From Theristus sp. LFF4_11 (Eukaryota; Nematoda; Chromadorea; Monhysterida; Xyalidae): 14,920 nucleotides of DNA. The DNA lies in NCBI GenBank assembly GCA_030248135.1, contig JASANC010004275.1, forward strand, positions 1 to 14,920. The letters are read 5' to 3'. The notes beneath the pieces are model-generated. The model saw only the letters and a program-made list of their open reading frames with translations, made no database searches and was not told the DNA's origin. Position numbers and translations under genes: made by a program. Shown in pieces: positions 1 to 8,773 of the stretch (the first letter of the stretch is position 1; the number at the start of each line of letters is the position of its first letter).

Positions 1-21
1 TTCAGTTCGGTTTTAACTCAG

Positions 22-1699
22 GCCAACGCAAAGAGGTGCAAGTTGTGAAGTGGCGAGCACCGTTGCTGGGCATTGTGGTTGCGGATAACTGGTGCAGGCG
101 GCGTCGTCTACATCAAACGCATCAAGCCAAACTCAACTGACGGCCAGCCTGGATCCAGCGTTGAGAAGGTCGATTGTTTGCGGACGCATGCCTGGCCTGA
201 TGCGGATCCAAAACGATCCACCATTTCACGAGTGAGAACGATCAGTGGCATTCATGAAGCAGTAATCAGTGACCGCGTAGGTAACTGCGTCACTAAATAC
301 TTCTTCATGAATGCGCCTTTAAAGGCTAATCAGCGCAATTTCACTGAGAAAACGGAGCTGTTGTAAGGGCCGTTTTCTTCGTGCTCTGTAACTCCAGCCG
401 ACAGCAACACACCTCCAACACTCCCATTCTAGGTCGGCGACTGTTTCCTGCGCATCGATGACTATTCATGCGAAGGGTCGCCGTCACCTTGATGTTTCAT
501 CGGAACTAAAAAGAGATCCCAGTCGGCCAGCCGTTCACGTTGCGACTCGTTGAGCCGCTGCGATCCGGCTTCAATGCGATCGCGCCAAGAGCGACAAATC
601 AGACACGCGCCCAGAAGCGGACTCTGAACGATGGTTGGTGGGAAGTGGATATGCATTCTTGCTGGGTGGATAACTGCAGCGCTCACAGCTGTCTCTCTCA
701 TGCTGCGAGGGCATGGTCAAGAGATTTCACGGGACGCTCAGCGACGTTCAACGTTATCTGAAACCACCGGAGTTTTTTGGTACCATCGGGTTTTTGGAAC
801 CGATGGGAGTTATCAATCGAAATGCATTGCAGGGAAGAAACCTTTGATATCAAGCCCCACAATTTTTATTTGCTGCTGTTTTTCTCAGTGCTGATTGGTC
901 GCCTGCTCATGACAGCCAATCAGCGGACTGAACCTGACCCGAACCAAGTTGATCGCCTAAATGAAAATCGCTCTTGCTAAAACAGTTTCCCAAAAATGTC
1001 ACGCAGGCACAAAAACGATTCGTTTCAAAGTGCACACGGGCGTGGCCGTGATGGAGTGTGAACAGGCGAACGAGCACGTCCTAGACCGCATCAACGGGCA
1101 CATCGAAATACTTCGGCATCAGCGACCAGCAGCTGGCGATGGCCATTTGGCAGTGCGCAGTGAACTGTGGTGAGATTTGAAGTGGCAATGGGGAAATTGT
1201 GACACGTTAAAAGTGGAACAGTCATCTTGATGATTTGGGTTAATTTTAAACATGACACGATGATTAATAGTTCCGATCTAACCACAATGAGAAAAACCCT
1301 GCGCAATTCAATTGAATTGCAGAGTAAGACGATAGACTTGAAAGCTGCTGCTAAGATTTGAGTCTGCGTGTTGTACGACGGTGCAGCCAATCAGCATGTC
1401 AACCGAAACCCAGTAGCCAGCCAGCCCTGCACACCGAAAAAGTTCACCATTTTTTCATCATGGTTCCAGAAAACCCGCGTGAATTCACCGCAAAATTGGC
1501 GAGCGACGACGAGCTGAAAATACTGCAGTTGCCAGCAAAGTTGATTTTTGACGTCTGGGGTGTGCTGACCGATTACTGGCGTGATTGTGCCAAGGGAGAC
1601 AAGCAAACTGGCAAGAACAACAATGAACGTGACAAAAATGACAAGCACACAGCAGAATCGAACACTCCGCGACGTTGTCTGGCTGATTACGGCGTTTGA
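22..1699 (+). pseudogene. GIPC pseudogene, exons 4-7 (inverted copy)
   Basis: This is the mirror copy of the last four coding exons of the GIPC-type gene at 13878-11365. Exon equivalents are 22-168, 433-633, 1007-1169 and 1470-1699; the first three lie 10 and 2 bases over and 2 bases under the intact exons, and splice AG/GT dinucleotides remain. In 22-168 (PDZ start), extra bases near 51-60 and 86-101 shift the frame and lead to TGA at about 138-140. In 433-633 an extra G near 474-477 shifts the frame and gives TGA shortly after. In 1007-1169 the two codons before the tyrosine of the GH2 helix lose two bases near 1106. The final exon, 1470-1699, is fully open with one Glu-to-Asp change. Exons 1-3 would lie outside the window. 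I call it non-functional, although consensus errors in this arm could mimic some lesions. Confidence 0.85.
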
Positions 1700-2385
1700 T
1701 TGAGCTATTTCTTGTACAGTATACTCATCTGCGTGGGTTGCTCATGAGTGCAAACTGATTCAGAGATTTTCTCTTCTGGGGTACTTAGTAATCCTGTCGA
1801 TAATTCCATACGGTCTACCATCAGACAACAACACAATTGATTGAAATACAATTTGTGCTACTTACTATTCGAGGTTGCGATCAACTTTACTGAAACTTGA
1901 AAATCGAAGTCTTTCGTAAAACAAAAAAAAACACGAGGCGCTGGCTTAGTTTGATGAGCAAGTCAATCTGATAAAGCAAAACATACAAATTTCAGACGGA
2001 CAGAACACAAGCTCTCAAAATAATGCATAATCCAAATGATCCTGATAAGAACTTCATAAGAAGTGATAATTTATGCACAGGAACAATATCACAAAGACCG
2101 AATTGGAATGTAAACCAAGGAGCCAACGTTGTGGCGTAATGCGTAAACACTCACCGAACAGGGTTTTTTTGCAAAAAAATGTGAGGTGTATATTATCAAT
2201 TTTTCAGGTTCTGCGACTCAATGCGTATGCAGACGCAGAAAGGAAACCGTTCTTTTATTTAATAAAACAGGTGTATTACACACCTCATAAACACCTAAAA
2301 AAATCTTTGTCCTCAACCAATTCTCTCCATTCGTGAATCCATCCAACCGCCAAGACTAATTTAAATCCATTGAATCCATCCCGCG
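1700..2385. other. Intergenic interval between the two left-arm pseudogenes
   Basis: This mirrors the tail-to-tail 3' flanks of GIPC and ELMOD in the right arm. I see no further gene. It contains the left copy of the two-way poly(A) element (2254-2266) and AT-rich, UTR-like sequence. The short ORF at 2073-2336 has no recognisable domain and is not conserved as an ORF in the mirror copy. Confidence 0.6.
2254..2266. terminator. Left-arm copy of back-to-back poly(A) signals
   Basis: TTTATT at 2254-2259 reads AATAAA on the minus strand, toward the ELMOD pseudogene. AATAAA at 2261-2266 reads on the plus strand, for the GIPC pseudogene. It mirrors 10797-10809, with one spacer base changed. Confidence 0.55.
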
Positions 2386-4312
2386 TCAGTCCAACTTAAC
2401 GGACGGTAGCGTCGCAGTGTCGTCAGAGAGCACACGAACGAGATCGTCGTGAAATCCCACAGCTCCCTGACACTGTTGGAACTCCATTATTGAGCTGAGT
2501 TTCGAGATTACGCCAGACGACTGAGAAGAACACGAAGATTTGACCTGTGGTGGCAAAGTGAGAAACGATTTTAGACACCAATTTAGCAGACATCAGTCAC
2601 AGTTGTGAATTTGAATAATTTAAAGTCGGGTGACTATGCTGTCATGGATTGATCGACGTTTGTATTAAGAAAAATAAATCCATGCTAATAAACAGGAGTT
2701 TTATCAGAACCGACACGCAAAATTATGAAAATGGTGCTCATGTTCTTTTGCACAGCTCAGAGTACTGAGCACAAACGAACCGCGAAAACAACTGATTCCA
2801 CAATAAACCTGATGAAAGTCCTCAATTGTGCAGGAGCTCGATCCAGAGTATTGTAAAAGTGAGTTTGCAAGTGAGCGGAACGGCAACAAATCACGTGACA
2901 ATGACGTCATCGATTTACCGGCGATCGCGATACGGCAATCTGAGTAAAAAATAAGCTTTCAGACCGAATTGATACTTTCAAAGCTCAAAGAGAAAAAGTT
3001 AAGCCAAAATAAACACGGACACGAATTGACATGTGTTTTCAACAAAAAAATCAAACCCGGATTGTGGGTGCAACGACATCGAATAGAGCCGCTTCGCAGT
3101 TGCGCGCTGCGTTTCGCAGAAGTACACCAACTGCTCGAGGCCAAGTATGCCCATGCCGCGGAAATCGGTCGACGGATTGTCGCCCTGGAAGCCGATTTCT
3201 TGCCATTGTTTCGTTATTCGGTCCGTCAATTCGACGTCAGGCAGCAGAAGAGACCAGAGCTGCAATTGAACCAAGTCAGTTCCACAAATAGTCAACCCCA
3301 GTCATCTCTGACTTCAATCAGCAGCAATCGAACAACGCAAGGATTGGCTGCATTGCAACTGCATCGAGTTGCCCGGGCGAACGCACAAATTACAGTGCAC
3401 AATTCAAAAGCAACCAATCACCAACATTACGCGTTTATCTGCGCTAAACTGTGCAGCTTAAACGACGTCAGAGAGCCAATCAGCAATTCGCATTCACAAG
3501 TGAGTCACCTTCAACAGTGCGCGTTCATGCGTCACATCCGAGTCGTCGTATTTCATCTGTCGTCTTCGTTCTACATCTCTGACGAGCGTGTAATAGCCAA
3601 GCAGCTGCGACAGCGCCAATGTCAACGGTCTCATGAGAACGTGCTGCCGTGATTTTGGAACGAATTTCACCTGTTTTTATCAAGAATGAAAGTGTTTTCA
3701 GTCAGCATTCAGCAAAGCGAAGTTTTGTCGTGCCCTTTACTGTCTTGTAGTTTTATTAAAAAGCCAACGTGTTTTAGTTGAATTTAATCAATGATCAGTA
3801 TCGATGAACATGCTCAACAAGCTTTTTTGTTTGATCTATAACGAAAAAACTGTCTAGAACTAAGTAGTAATCGCTGATGGCACCATGGTAAGCAATTCCA
3901 CTCCGTCTCCCCTGGTTGAATGCTTCTTGCTTGATACAGTCAATAAACCAGCGTGCAAGACAAGAAATGCACCCTTTTTTGTCCTAACCTTCATGATCAG
4001 CTGCACAGCACTGCCAACGCTGCCTACCGGGCATCCATGGGGCAACTGCGACAGTTCGGGTCGTTTCGAGTGCCCCAACGAATACTCAATCGATTTCACT
4101 TTCGCCGACTGACACAACGTTTGCTGTTGCTCGAAAATTCACTCAATTTCACTTCGATCACTGTACACGTGCATGAACCATTTGTAGATCGCTCGGACGA
4201 ACGTGTAGTAGACGAAATGCAGAAACTGCTGCACATAATACGCGTAGGAGACGACCGGCTTTTTCGTTTGAGCGAGACGCGCGTTGTTGTTCTTATGACC
4301 GGTGTGTTCCAT
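2386..4312 (-). pseudogene. ELMOD pseudogene (inverted copy)
   Basis: This is the mirror copy of the intact ELMOD gene at 8774-10679. Exon equivalents on the minus strand are 4312-3989, 3670-3509, 3259-3057, 2939-2802 and 2544-2386. Codon 58 in exon 1 is TGA (4141-4139) where the intact copy has CGA, which truncates the product before the ELMO domain. Exon 4 carries an extra base near its start that leads to TAA after about eight codons, plus further small insertions (138 bp against 134). Its 5' splice site reads GTGGAA instead of GTGAGT. Exon 5 is 159 bp against 152, with several insertions around the conserved MEFN motif. Exons 2 and 3 appear identical to the intact copy. The lesions make an ELMO GAP protein from this copy very unlikely. 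Confidence 0.9.
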
Positions 4313-4430
4313 GACTGCTGCTGTTGTTGTACTGTATCGCAATCGCACTGCAATTTTTATGACGTGGTTTTCAGTTGGTGGACGGTGGAGGAGGACCTTG
4401 GCGACTCGGACTCGGCCGCCGTCTTTGAGT

Positions 4431-4977
4431 CAGTACCGAAGACGAGGGGGGTGGGGGGAGGGGTGGTACACCCCCCCTAGAGCACCCGAGACCTCCGCGT
4501 GGGGGGTGGGGGGGGGGGTCACGCGACACCCACCCCCCAAAACCTGACACTGGACCATCCACACCCCCCCCCCTCGAAATTTGCTAGACACCCCACCCAC
4601 CCCCCCCTACATGGACCTAAGTAACAGTGACACCCCCCAAAAATTTTCTCGGACCCACCCAAAAAAATCATGAATTTTTGCTCAAAAATCATTGTCTTTA
4701 AAGTCCATAATATCAAGCTAAATATATGATAACTTGACATTCTTCATTGTAATTTTAAAGATTTTGCAGCAAAATTTAGCGTTTTTCCTTCAAAATTTAA
4801 GACGAAAAAATCTCATGGGTGGGGTGGGGGTGTGCACCCCCCACAAATTTTTCTGCAATAGTGCACCCCCCACGGCCCACGCCTGGGGGGGGTGTCACTG
4901 TACCATGCCGGCCCCCCCCCCACCGAAAAATTTTCGGCACCCCCCCCCTCGAAAATTAGCTTTCGCCTTCGGTACGG
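4431..4977. mobile_element. GC-rich hAT-type MITE, left-arm copy
   Basis: The termini are inverted: CAGTACCGAAGACG at the left and, read on the minus strand, a mutated form (CCGTACCGAAGGCG) at the right. Both ends are flanked by CTTTGAGT (4423-4430 and 4978-4985), an 8-bp target duplication as expected for hAT elements. The interior has runs of C and G alternating with AT-rich patches and no credible coding sequence. It was duplicated with the arm; its mirror is 8111-8655. Confidence 0.85.
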
Positions 4978-5004
4978 CTTTGAGTTGGATCACCTAGACT
5001 CCAT

Positions 5005-5049
5005 TCGGGTTGGCAAAATACCGTTTTTTTTTCAAATCGTGGTAAAAAA
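5005..5049 (-). mobile_element. 45-bp tip of hAT-type element B at the arm end
   Basis: The flank GACTCCAT (4997-5004) is the reverse complement of the ATGGAGTC target duplication of the element at 7299-8083. It is followed by TCGGGTTGGCAAAATACCG, which matches that element's right terminus with one change. Similarity stops at about 5049, so only the tip is present. This marks the inner breakpoint of the inverted duplication. Confidence 0.9.
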
Positions 5050-5368
5050 TTTGTTCAAAATTTATCTCAGCCGCGTTGTGCGTGAGATGAATGCACAGTT
5101 TTTTTGAGTTTCATTCCGTTTAAAAATCCATTCAATGAGAATCAATACCATACGACTCGAAGGGCAGACAACCATCAGAATTGGGATGAACAGAATTCTG
5201 CAGTACGAACGAACCATAACTTGACGATGAAACGAAGGAACGAAGCTCGCGAACAGAACGATACAATTGAACTTTCGAACTTAATTAATTGGGAACTTTT
5301 CATTTTTGTTCTGTTGGTTCTTTTCGTCACTAATGTATGAAATAGGGTTGTTCGCATTTTTCAATGAT
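5050..5368. other. Spacer segment without recognised feature
   Basis: This is the first unique sequence after the duplication breakpoint. Short ORFs on both strands (for example 5104-5340) show no domain and no splice-site logic that I can support. I see no repeats or RNA gene here. Confidence 0.5.
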
Positions 5369-5565
5369 TGTCACCCTCGTGGCCTGGTGGTAGTGCGTAG
5401 ACTACAGTCCATGCGCCCGGGGGATCGAGCCCCGCCGAGGGGTGTAAAGGCACTTAATGGCAGAGAAAACTCGATGGGCGCCCTACTCAATGGCGTTCTG
5501 TACGCTTCTCCGGGTTAGCCCTGGCTAAAAACATCGCCTAAAAATCCCAACAACAACAACAACAA
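5369..5565 (+). mobile_element. tRNA-derived SINE, copy 1
   Basis: The head has an A-box-like TGGCCTGGTGG (5380-5390) and a B-box-like GGGATCGAGCC (5421-5431) about 40 bp apart, as in RNA polymerase III promoters of tRNA origin. The body contains GAGAAAACTCGATGGGCGCC. The copy ends in an (AAC)n tail at 5549-5565. A second copy in the opposite direction at 14113-13938 shares head and body, which shows that this is a dispersed family. I found no clear target duplication. Family name unknown. Confidence 0.85.
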
Positions 5566-5948
5566 GACCCGACGGCTAACACGTAGTTTAAATCACAGTT
5601 GTCATGTAAAATTTGAATCCCCCCACAATTATTGATGGCGTCTTGTGTCGTTGCTTTCGTGCTGAAATGATTTTTGGTAACGATTTTTTCCACCGTCTCT
5701 CTTTGTCGGTTTCGCGACTTGGTTTCGACTCACCTGTTATTATATTCTAGCAAAAGGAAACAAAAACGTTTTCACATGATTCTTTGAAAAAAAGGGTGAA
5801 ACTCAAGTGGTTAGAAGGTGTTCCTCTCGATTGTGTTTTGTAATTTTTGTTGGTTAATTGTACCATATGAGTGAACGAAAAAAGTATTTTTTAAATTGGC
5901 TTTAATCGAAAAAGGTAAGTTTGCACAAATTCTTCCTTTTTGCTGCAG
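5566..5948. other. Spacer segment without recognised feature
   Basis: AT-rich non-coding sequence. I see no long ORF, repeat or RNA gene. It ends in a pyrimidine-rich stretch (5932-5948) that looks like a 3' splice site. Confidence 0.5.
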
Positions 5949-6059
5949 TTCAAGGACTTGAAGGCTACAAATGCATGACAGCAGGAAGCTCGTGTGACCG
6001 CCAGACCACCTGCATCGCCGACGAAGGCGCGTTCAGCATGAAAACTGGAATCGTTGCAG
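5949..6059 (+). CDS. Possible orphan exon, cysteine-containing module
   Basis: This is a 111-bp open stretch between a good 3' splice site (pyrimidine-rich, TGCTGCAG) and GT at 6060-6061. Read in phase 1 it has two bases, 36 codons and one base, so it is a symmetric 1-1 exon of the kind common in extracellular modular proteins. The peptide contains KCMTAGSSCDRQTTC, three cysteines within 15 residues. I do not recognise the family. No matching upstream or downstream exon is visible in the window. It could belong to a gene disrupted by the rearrangement, be carried in from elsewhere, or be chance. Confidence 0.3.
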
Positions 6060-6470
6060 GTTTGAACTTTTTTTAATTTCAAAAAGTCATGCGTTTCCTT
6101 GACAGGATTTATTGTGATTTCTGGCTTCGGAGCCAATGCACTTTGACAATATACAGTCGAATGTAACGAATTTCGTTGAAAAATAACTGTATAATCACAA
6201 TCATGCAGCTTGTTGGAAAGCGTTGCCACCTGATTGGCCTGCAAAAATTGTCCTGTTTTACTGTTGAAAATGCAACTTTCCCTCTATGAAATGGACATAA
6301 TTTCAATAAAACACGATTTTCGCGCTTACAGTTTTCCGGATCGTTCTGAAAATGGTCTAGCTAAACTCAGCTCGACGAGACGCTTCGAACGAACCTAACT
6401 TGTAAAAAAATTATTATTTTTTTAATTAAAAAAATTCCAGATTTTTTTTCCTATAACCCAAACCCCAACC
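6060..6470. other. Spacer segment without recognised feature
   Basis: Non-coding sequence with no gene that I can support. The minus-strand ORF overlapping 5891-6244 shows no domain. It includes one CCAAT-type octamer at 6230-6237 and, at 6463-6470, the left CCCCAACC target copy of the next transposon. Confidence 0.5.
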
Positions 6471-7222
6471 TAGAGATGTAAGGGTCAAAAAAAAAATTTT
6501 TTTTAAATTTTTTTAAAAAAAAAAGTAAAAAAATGAGCATTTTTTTTATTTTTTTTTATTAAAAATTTTTGAAATTTTTTCTTTAATGTGCCCTGAAAAT
6601 GCCGTTTTTGGCATAATTTTTCGAAAGTTCAACAAAAATTTTCTTTGACTTTACCTTGTCACTTAGTCTTCAACGCTGCAGGTGGTATTCTGGATTGATT
6701 TATCGACTGTTTTCAGCCTTGGTGAGTGATGATCGACTCGCGCATTGAAGTACTTGAGCGTCGCAAAGGCTAGTTCAACAAATTCCGATGTCGCTAAGGT
6801 GAGATAGAAGCAGAGAACTCACATTTACGCATCGTTTTTCAGGATCTCGAAAGGTGGAAATTGCATTGTCTGCCACTGCAAGCGTAACTTCGTTGGTTGC
6901 TCGTTGCTGTTTCGCCTCGTGTCGTCAGCATGATCACACCGGTTTGTTGTGGAACTTGTTTCCATGTTATTTGAGGTGAATTGAGAGGCAAAACACGAGA
7001 CGTGATGTCGTCGGTGGGAAAATGGGGTCGCCGAAACCAAGTCTGAAATTTTCACCCTCCTCCCATATGAGTGGGGGTCATATAGTAAGTCGGTGGCTCC
7101 TCAGATAGTGATGTTCGGACTCCCTGAAAAATTCTGAACAACTTTCATTTTAAAAAAAAAATTTAAAAAATTTTTTTTTTTTAAAGAAAAAAAATAGAAT
7201 TTTTTTTTTCTTGACATCTCTA
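6471..7222. mobile_element. hAT-type non-autonomous element C (TAGAGATGT termini)
   Basis: The left end reads TAGAGATGTAAG. The right end on the minus strand reads TAGAGATGTCAAG. Each is followed inward by long A/T runs (about 6488-6565 and 7150-7210). The flanks carry the same 8 bp, CCCCAACC, at 6463-6470 and 7223-7230. Terminal T/A bases, the inverted ends and an 8-bp target duplication fit the hAT superfamily. The 752-bp element encodes no recognisable transposase. Its less AT-rich middle (about 6660-7080) is unassigned and might be captured host sequence. Confidence 0.75.
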
Positions 7223-7298
7223 CCCCAACCCCTCGGCTCTGGAACAACTATGCTCCCTCCCCTGCTTGCCAACCAAACCAACCCTACATTATGGAGTC

Positions 7299-8083
7299 TA
7301 GGGTTGGCATGGTAAAAATACCGTTTTTTTACCGGTAAAAAAACACGTATTTATACGCGTTTTTTTACCAGGGCAAAAATTGGTGCCTTGAAAAAAAACG
7401 GGAAAAAGACCGTTTCTGTATTTTTCCGGTTTTTTTTCGTATTTTTCCGGTTTTTTTCAATTTCGGACTCTGAGTTTTTATATTATTTTTGATGAGAAAA
7501 TGAGAAAATCTGTGACCAAGAAAAATATGATGACGAAATTGACACTGATGTTTTGAAAGAGCTGTTAAGCAAGGTGCAAGAATTGGCTGGAGCTGCCGAG
7601 CTGAGCTGAAAATTTCAAAAATTCCAAATGTCGCTCAAAATTGTCTTTCTTACACAATCACTGATTTGTTTTCTTTTTGATCTGAACTGACTCTAAATTC
7701 GGTTTAATTGCGTTATTGCAGCAAATTGTGTTCGTCTATTGTGACCAAAGCAAAGACTGTCTGGTGAAAACGCTGTGGTTTTTTCCTGTGTAATTGGTGG
7801 AATATAAACGATTGAGCAAAAGGTAATGTTCGATTTATTGCTGATCTTTTGGGTTTTCAAGCCCAAACATAATTGATTTTCTTTGTTGGTGCACGATATT
7901 TTGAACAAAGCATTCTGAAAGTTGTTTTCACAAATCCTGGTTTAAGTTTAAAGTCGGCTGCGAAAAATATGTGGGTTTTAGAACTTTTTGGCTTTCGTTT
8001 TCGGTAAAATTACCGTAATTTTACCGGTAAAAATACAGGTTTTTTCACCACGATTTGAAAAAAACGGTATTTTGCCAACCCTA
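7299..8083. mobile_element. hAT-type non-autonomous element B (TAGGGTTGGCA termini)
   Basis: The left end reads TAGGGTTGGCATGGTAAAAA. The right end on the minus strand reads TAGGGTTGGCAAAATACCG. The flanking 8 bp, ATGGAGTC, are identical at 7291-7298 and 8084-8091. Sub-terminal regions contain repeated ACCGGTAAAA and TTTTTCCGG motifs, typical of transposase-binding arrays. At 785 bp it is too short for a transposase gene. A short open remnant in the middle (about 7509-7608, acidic and leucine-containing, ending in TGA) could be residual coding sequence, but I cannot identify it. Only its right tip is repeated in the left arm. Confidence 0.85.
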
Positions 8084-8110
8084 ATGGAGTCTAGTTGATC
8101 CAACTCAAAG

Positions 8111-8655
8111 CAGTACCGAAGGCGAAAGCAAATTTTCGAGGGGGGGGTGCCGAAAATTTATCAGTGGGGGGGTGTCAGTCATGGTACAGTGACACCCCCC
8201 CCAGACGTGGGCCATGGGGGGTGCACTATTGCAGAAAAATTTGTGGGGGGGTGGGGTGCACACCCCCACCCCACCCATGAGATTTTTTCGCTTAAATTTT
8301 GAAGGAAAAACGCTAAATTTTGCTGCAAAATCTTTAAAATTACAATGAAGAATGTCAAGTTATCATATATTTAGCTTATATTATGGACTTTAAAGACAAT
8401 GATTTTTGAGCAAAAATTCATGATTTTTGGGTGGTCCGAGAAAATTTTTGGGGGGTGTCACTGTTACTTAGGTCCATGTAGGGGGGGGTGGGTGGGGTGT
8501 CTAGCAAATTTCGAGGGGGGGGTGTGGATGGTCCAGTGTCAGGTTTTGGGGGGTGGGTGTCGCGTGACCCCCCCCCCACCCCCCACGCGGAGGTCTCGGG
8601 TGCTCTAGGGGGGGGTGTACCACCCCTCCCCCCACCCCCCTCGTCTTCGGTACTG
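8111..8655. mobile_element. GC-rich hAT-type MITE A
   Basis: The left end reads CAGTACCGAAGGCGA. The right end on the minus strand reads CAGTACCGAAGACGA. The 8-bp target duplication ACTCAAAG is perfect (8103-8110 and 8656-8663). The interior has many G or C runs of 6-9 bases (for example 8481-8498), separated by AT-rich patches, and an inverted pair built on ACAGTGACACCCCCC. ORFs here are Gly/Pro-rich composition artefacts. The element ends 118 bp before the ELMOD start codon. Confidence 0.85.
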
Positions 8656-8660
8656 ACTCA
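8654..8660. promoter_or_regulatory. TGACTCA (AP-1-like) site at the MITE/host junction
   Basis: The heptamer is formed by the last bases of the MITE (TG) plus its target duplication (ACTCA). It lies 113 bp upstream of the ELMOD ATG. The other end of the MITE does not form this motif. The match is exact; function is inferred only. Confidence 0.3.
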
Positions 8661-8773
8661 AAGACGGCGGCCGAGTCCGAGTCGCCAAGGTCCTCCTCCA
8701 CCGTCCACCAACTGAAAACCACGTCATAAAAATTGCAGTGCGATTGCGATACAGTACAACAACAGCAGCAGTC

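Larger units (their letters stand above)
1..5049. repeat. Left arm of a 5-kb inverted duplication
   Basis: This segment is the reverse complement of about 8040-13053, with differences. Paired positions sum to 13054 at the outer end, 13064 around 1358-1699, 13086 from 2939 to 4431 and 13088 at the inner end. The left arm is therefore about 34 bases longer overall. Homology already exists at base 1, so the arm probably continues outside the window. It carries broken copies of both genes that are intact in the right arm, plus a copy of a GC-rich transposon. Its inner end lies about 45 bp inside the tip of a hAT-type element. Confidence 0.95.

Noticed and set aside
2969..3652. 227-codon ORF on the plus strand, and its twin at 9434-10117 on the minus strand
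   Set aside because: Both lie antisense to ELMOD exons 2 and 3 plus the introns. The sense strand has matching splice sites and a clear ELMO domain, so these are shadows.
4431..4977. CRISPR-like or tandem array from the repeated C runs
   Set aside because: Spacing and sequence between runs are irregular. The segment is bounded by inverted ends and an 8-bp target duplication, so it is a transposon interior.
5369..5445. A functional tRNA gene
   Set aside because: A- and B-box-like motifs are present, but no full cloverleaf is apparent, and the segment continues into a shared body and AAC tail, as in a SINE.
6660..6900. Exons inside element C (several AG and GT motifs)
   Set aside because: Candidate segments hit in-frame stops or have incompatible phases, and no peptide is recognisable.
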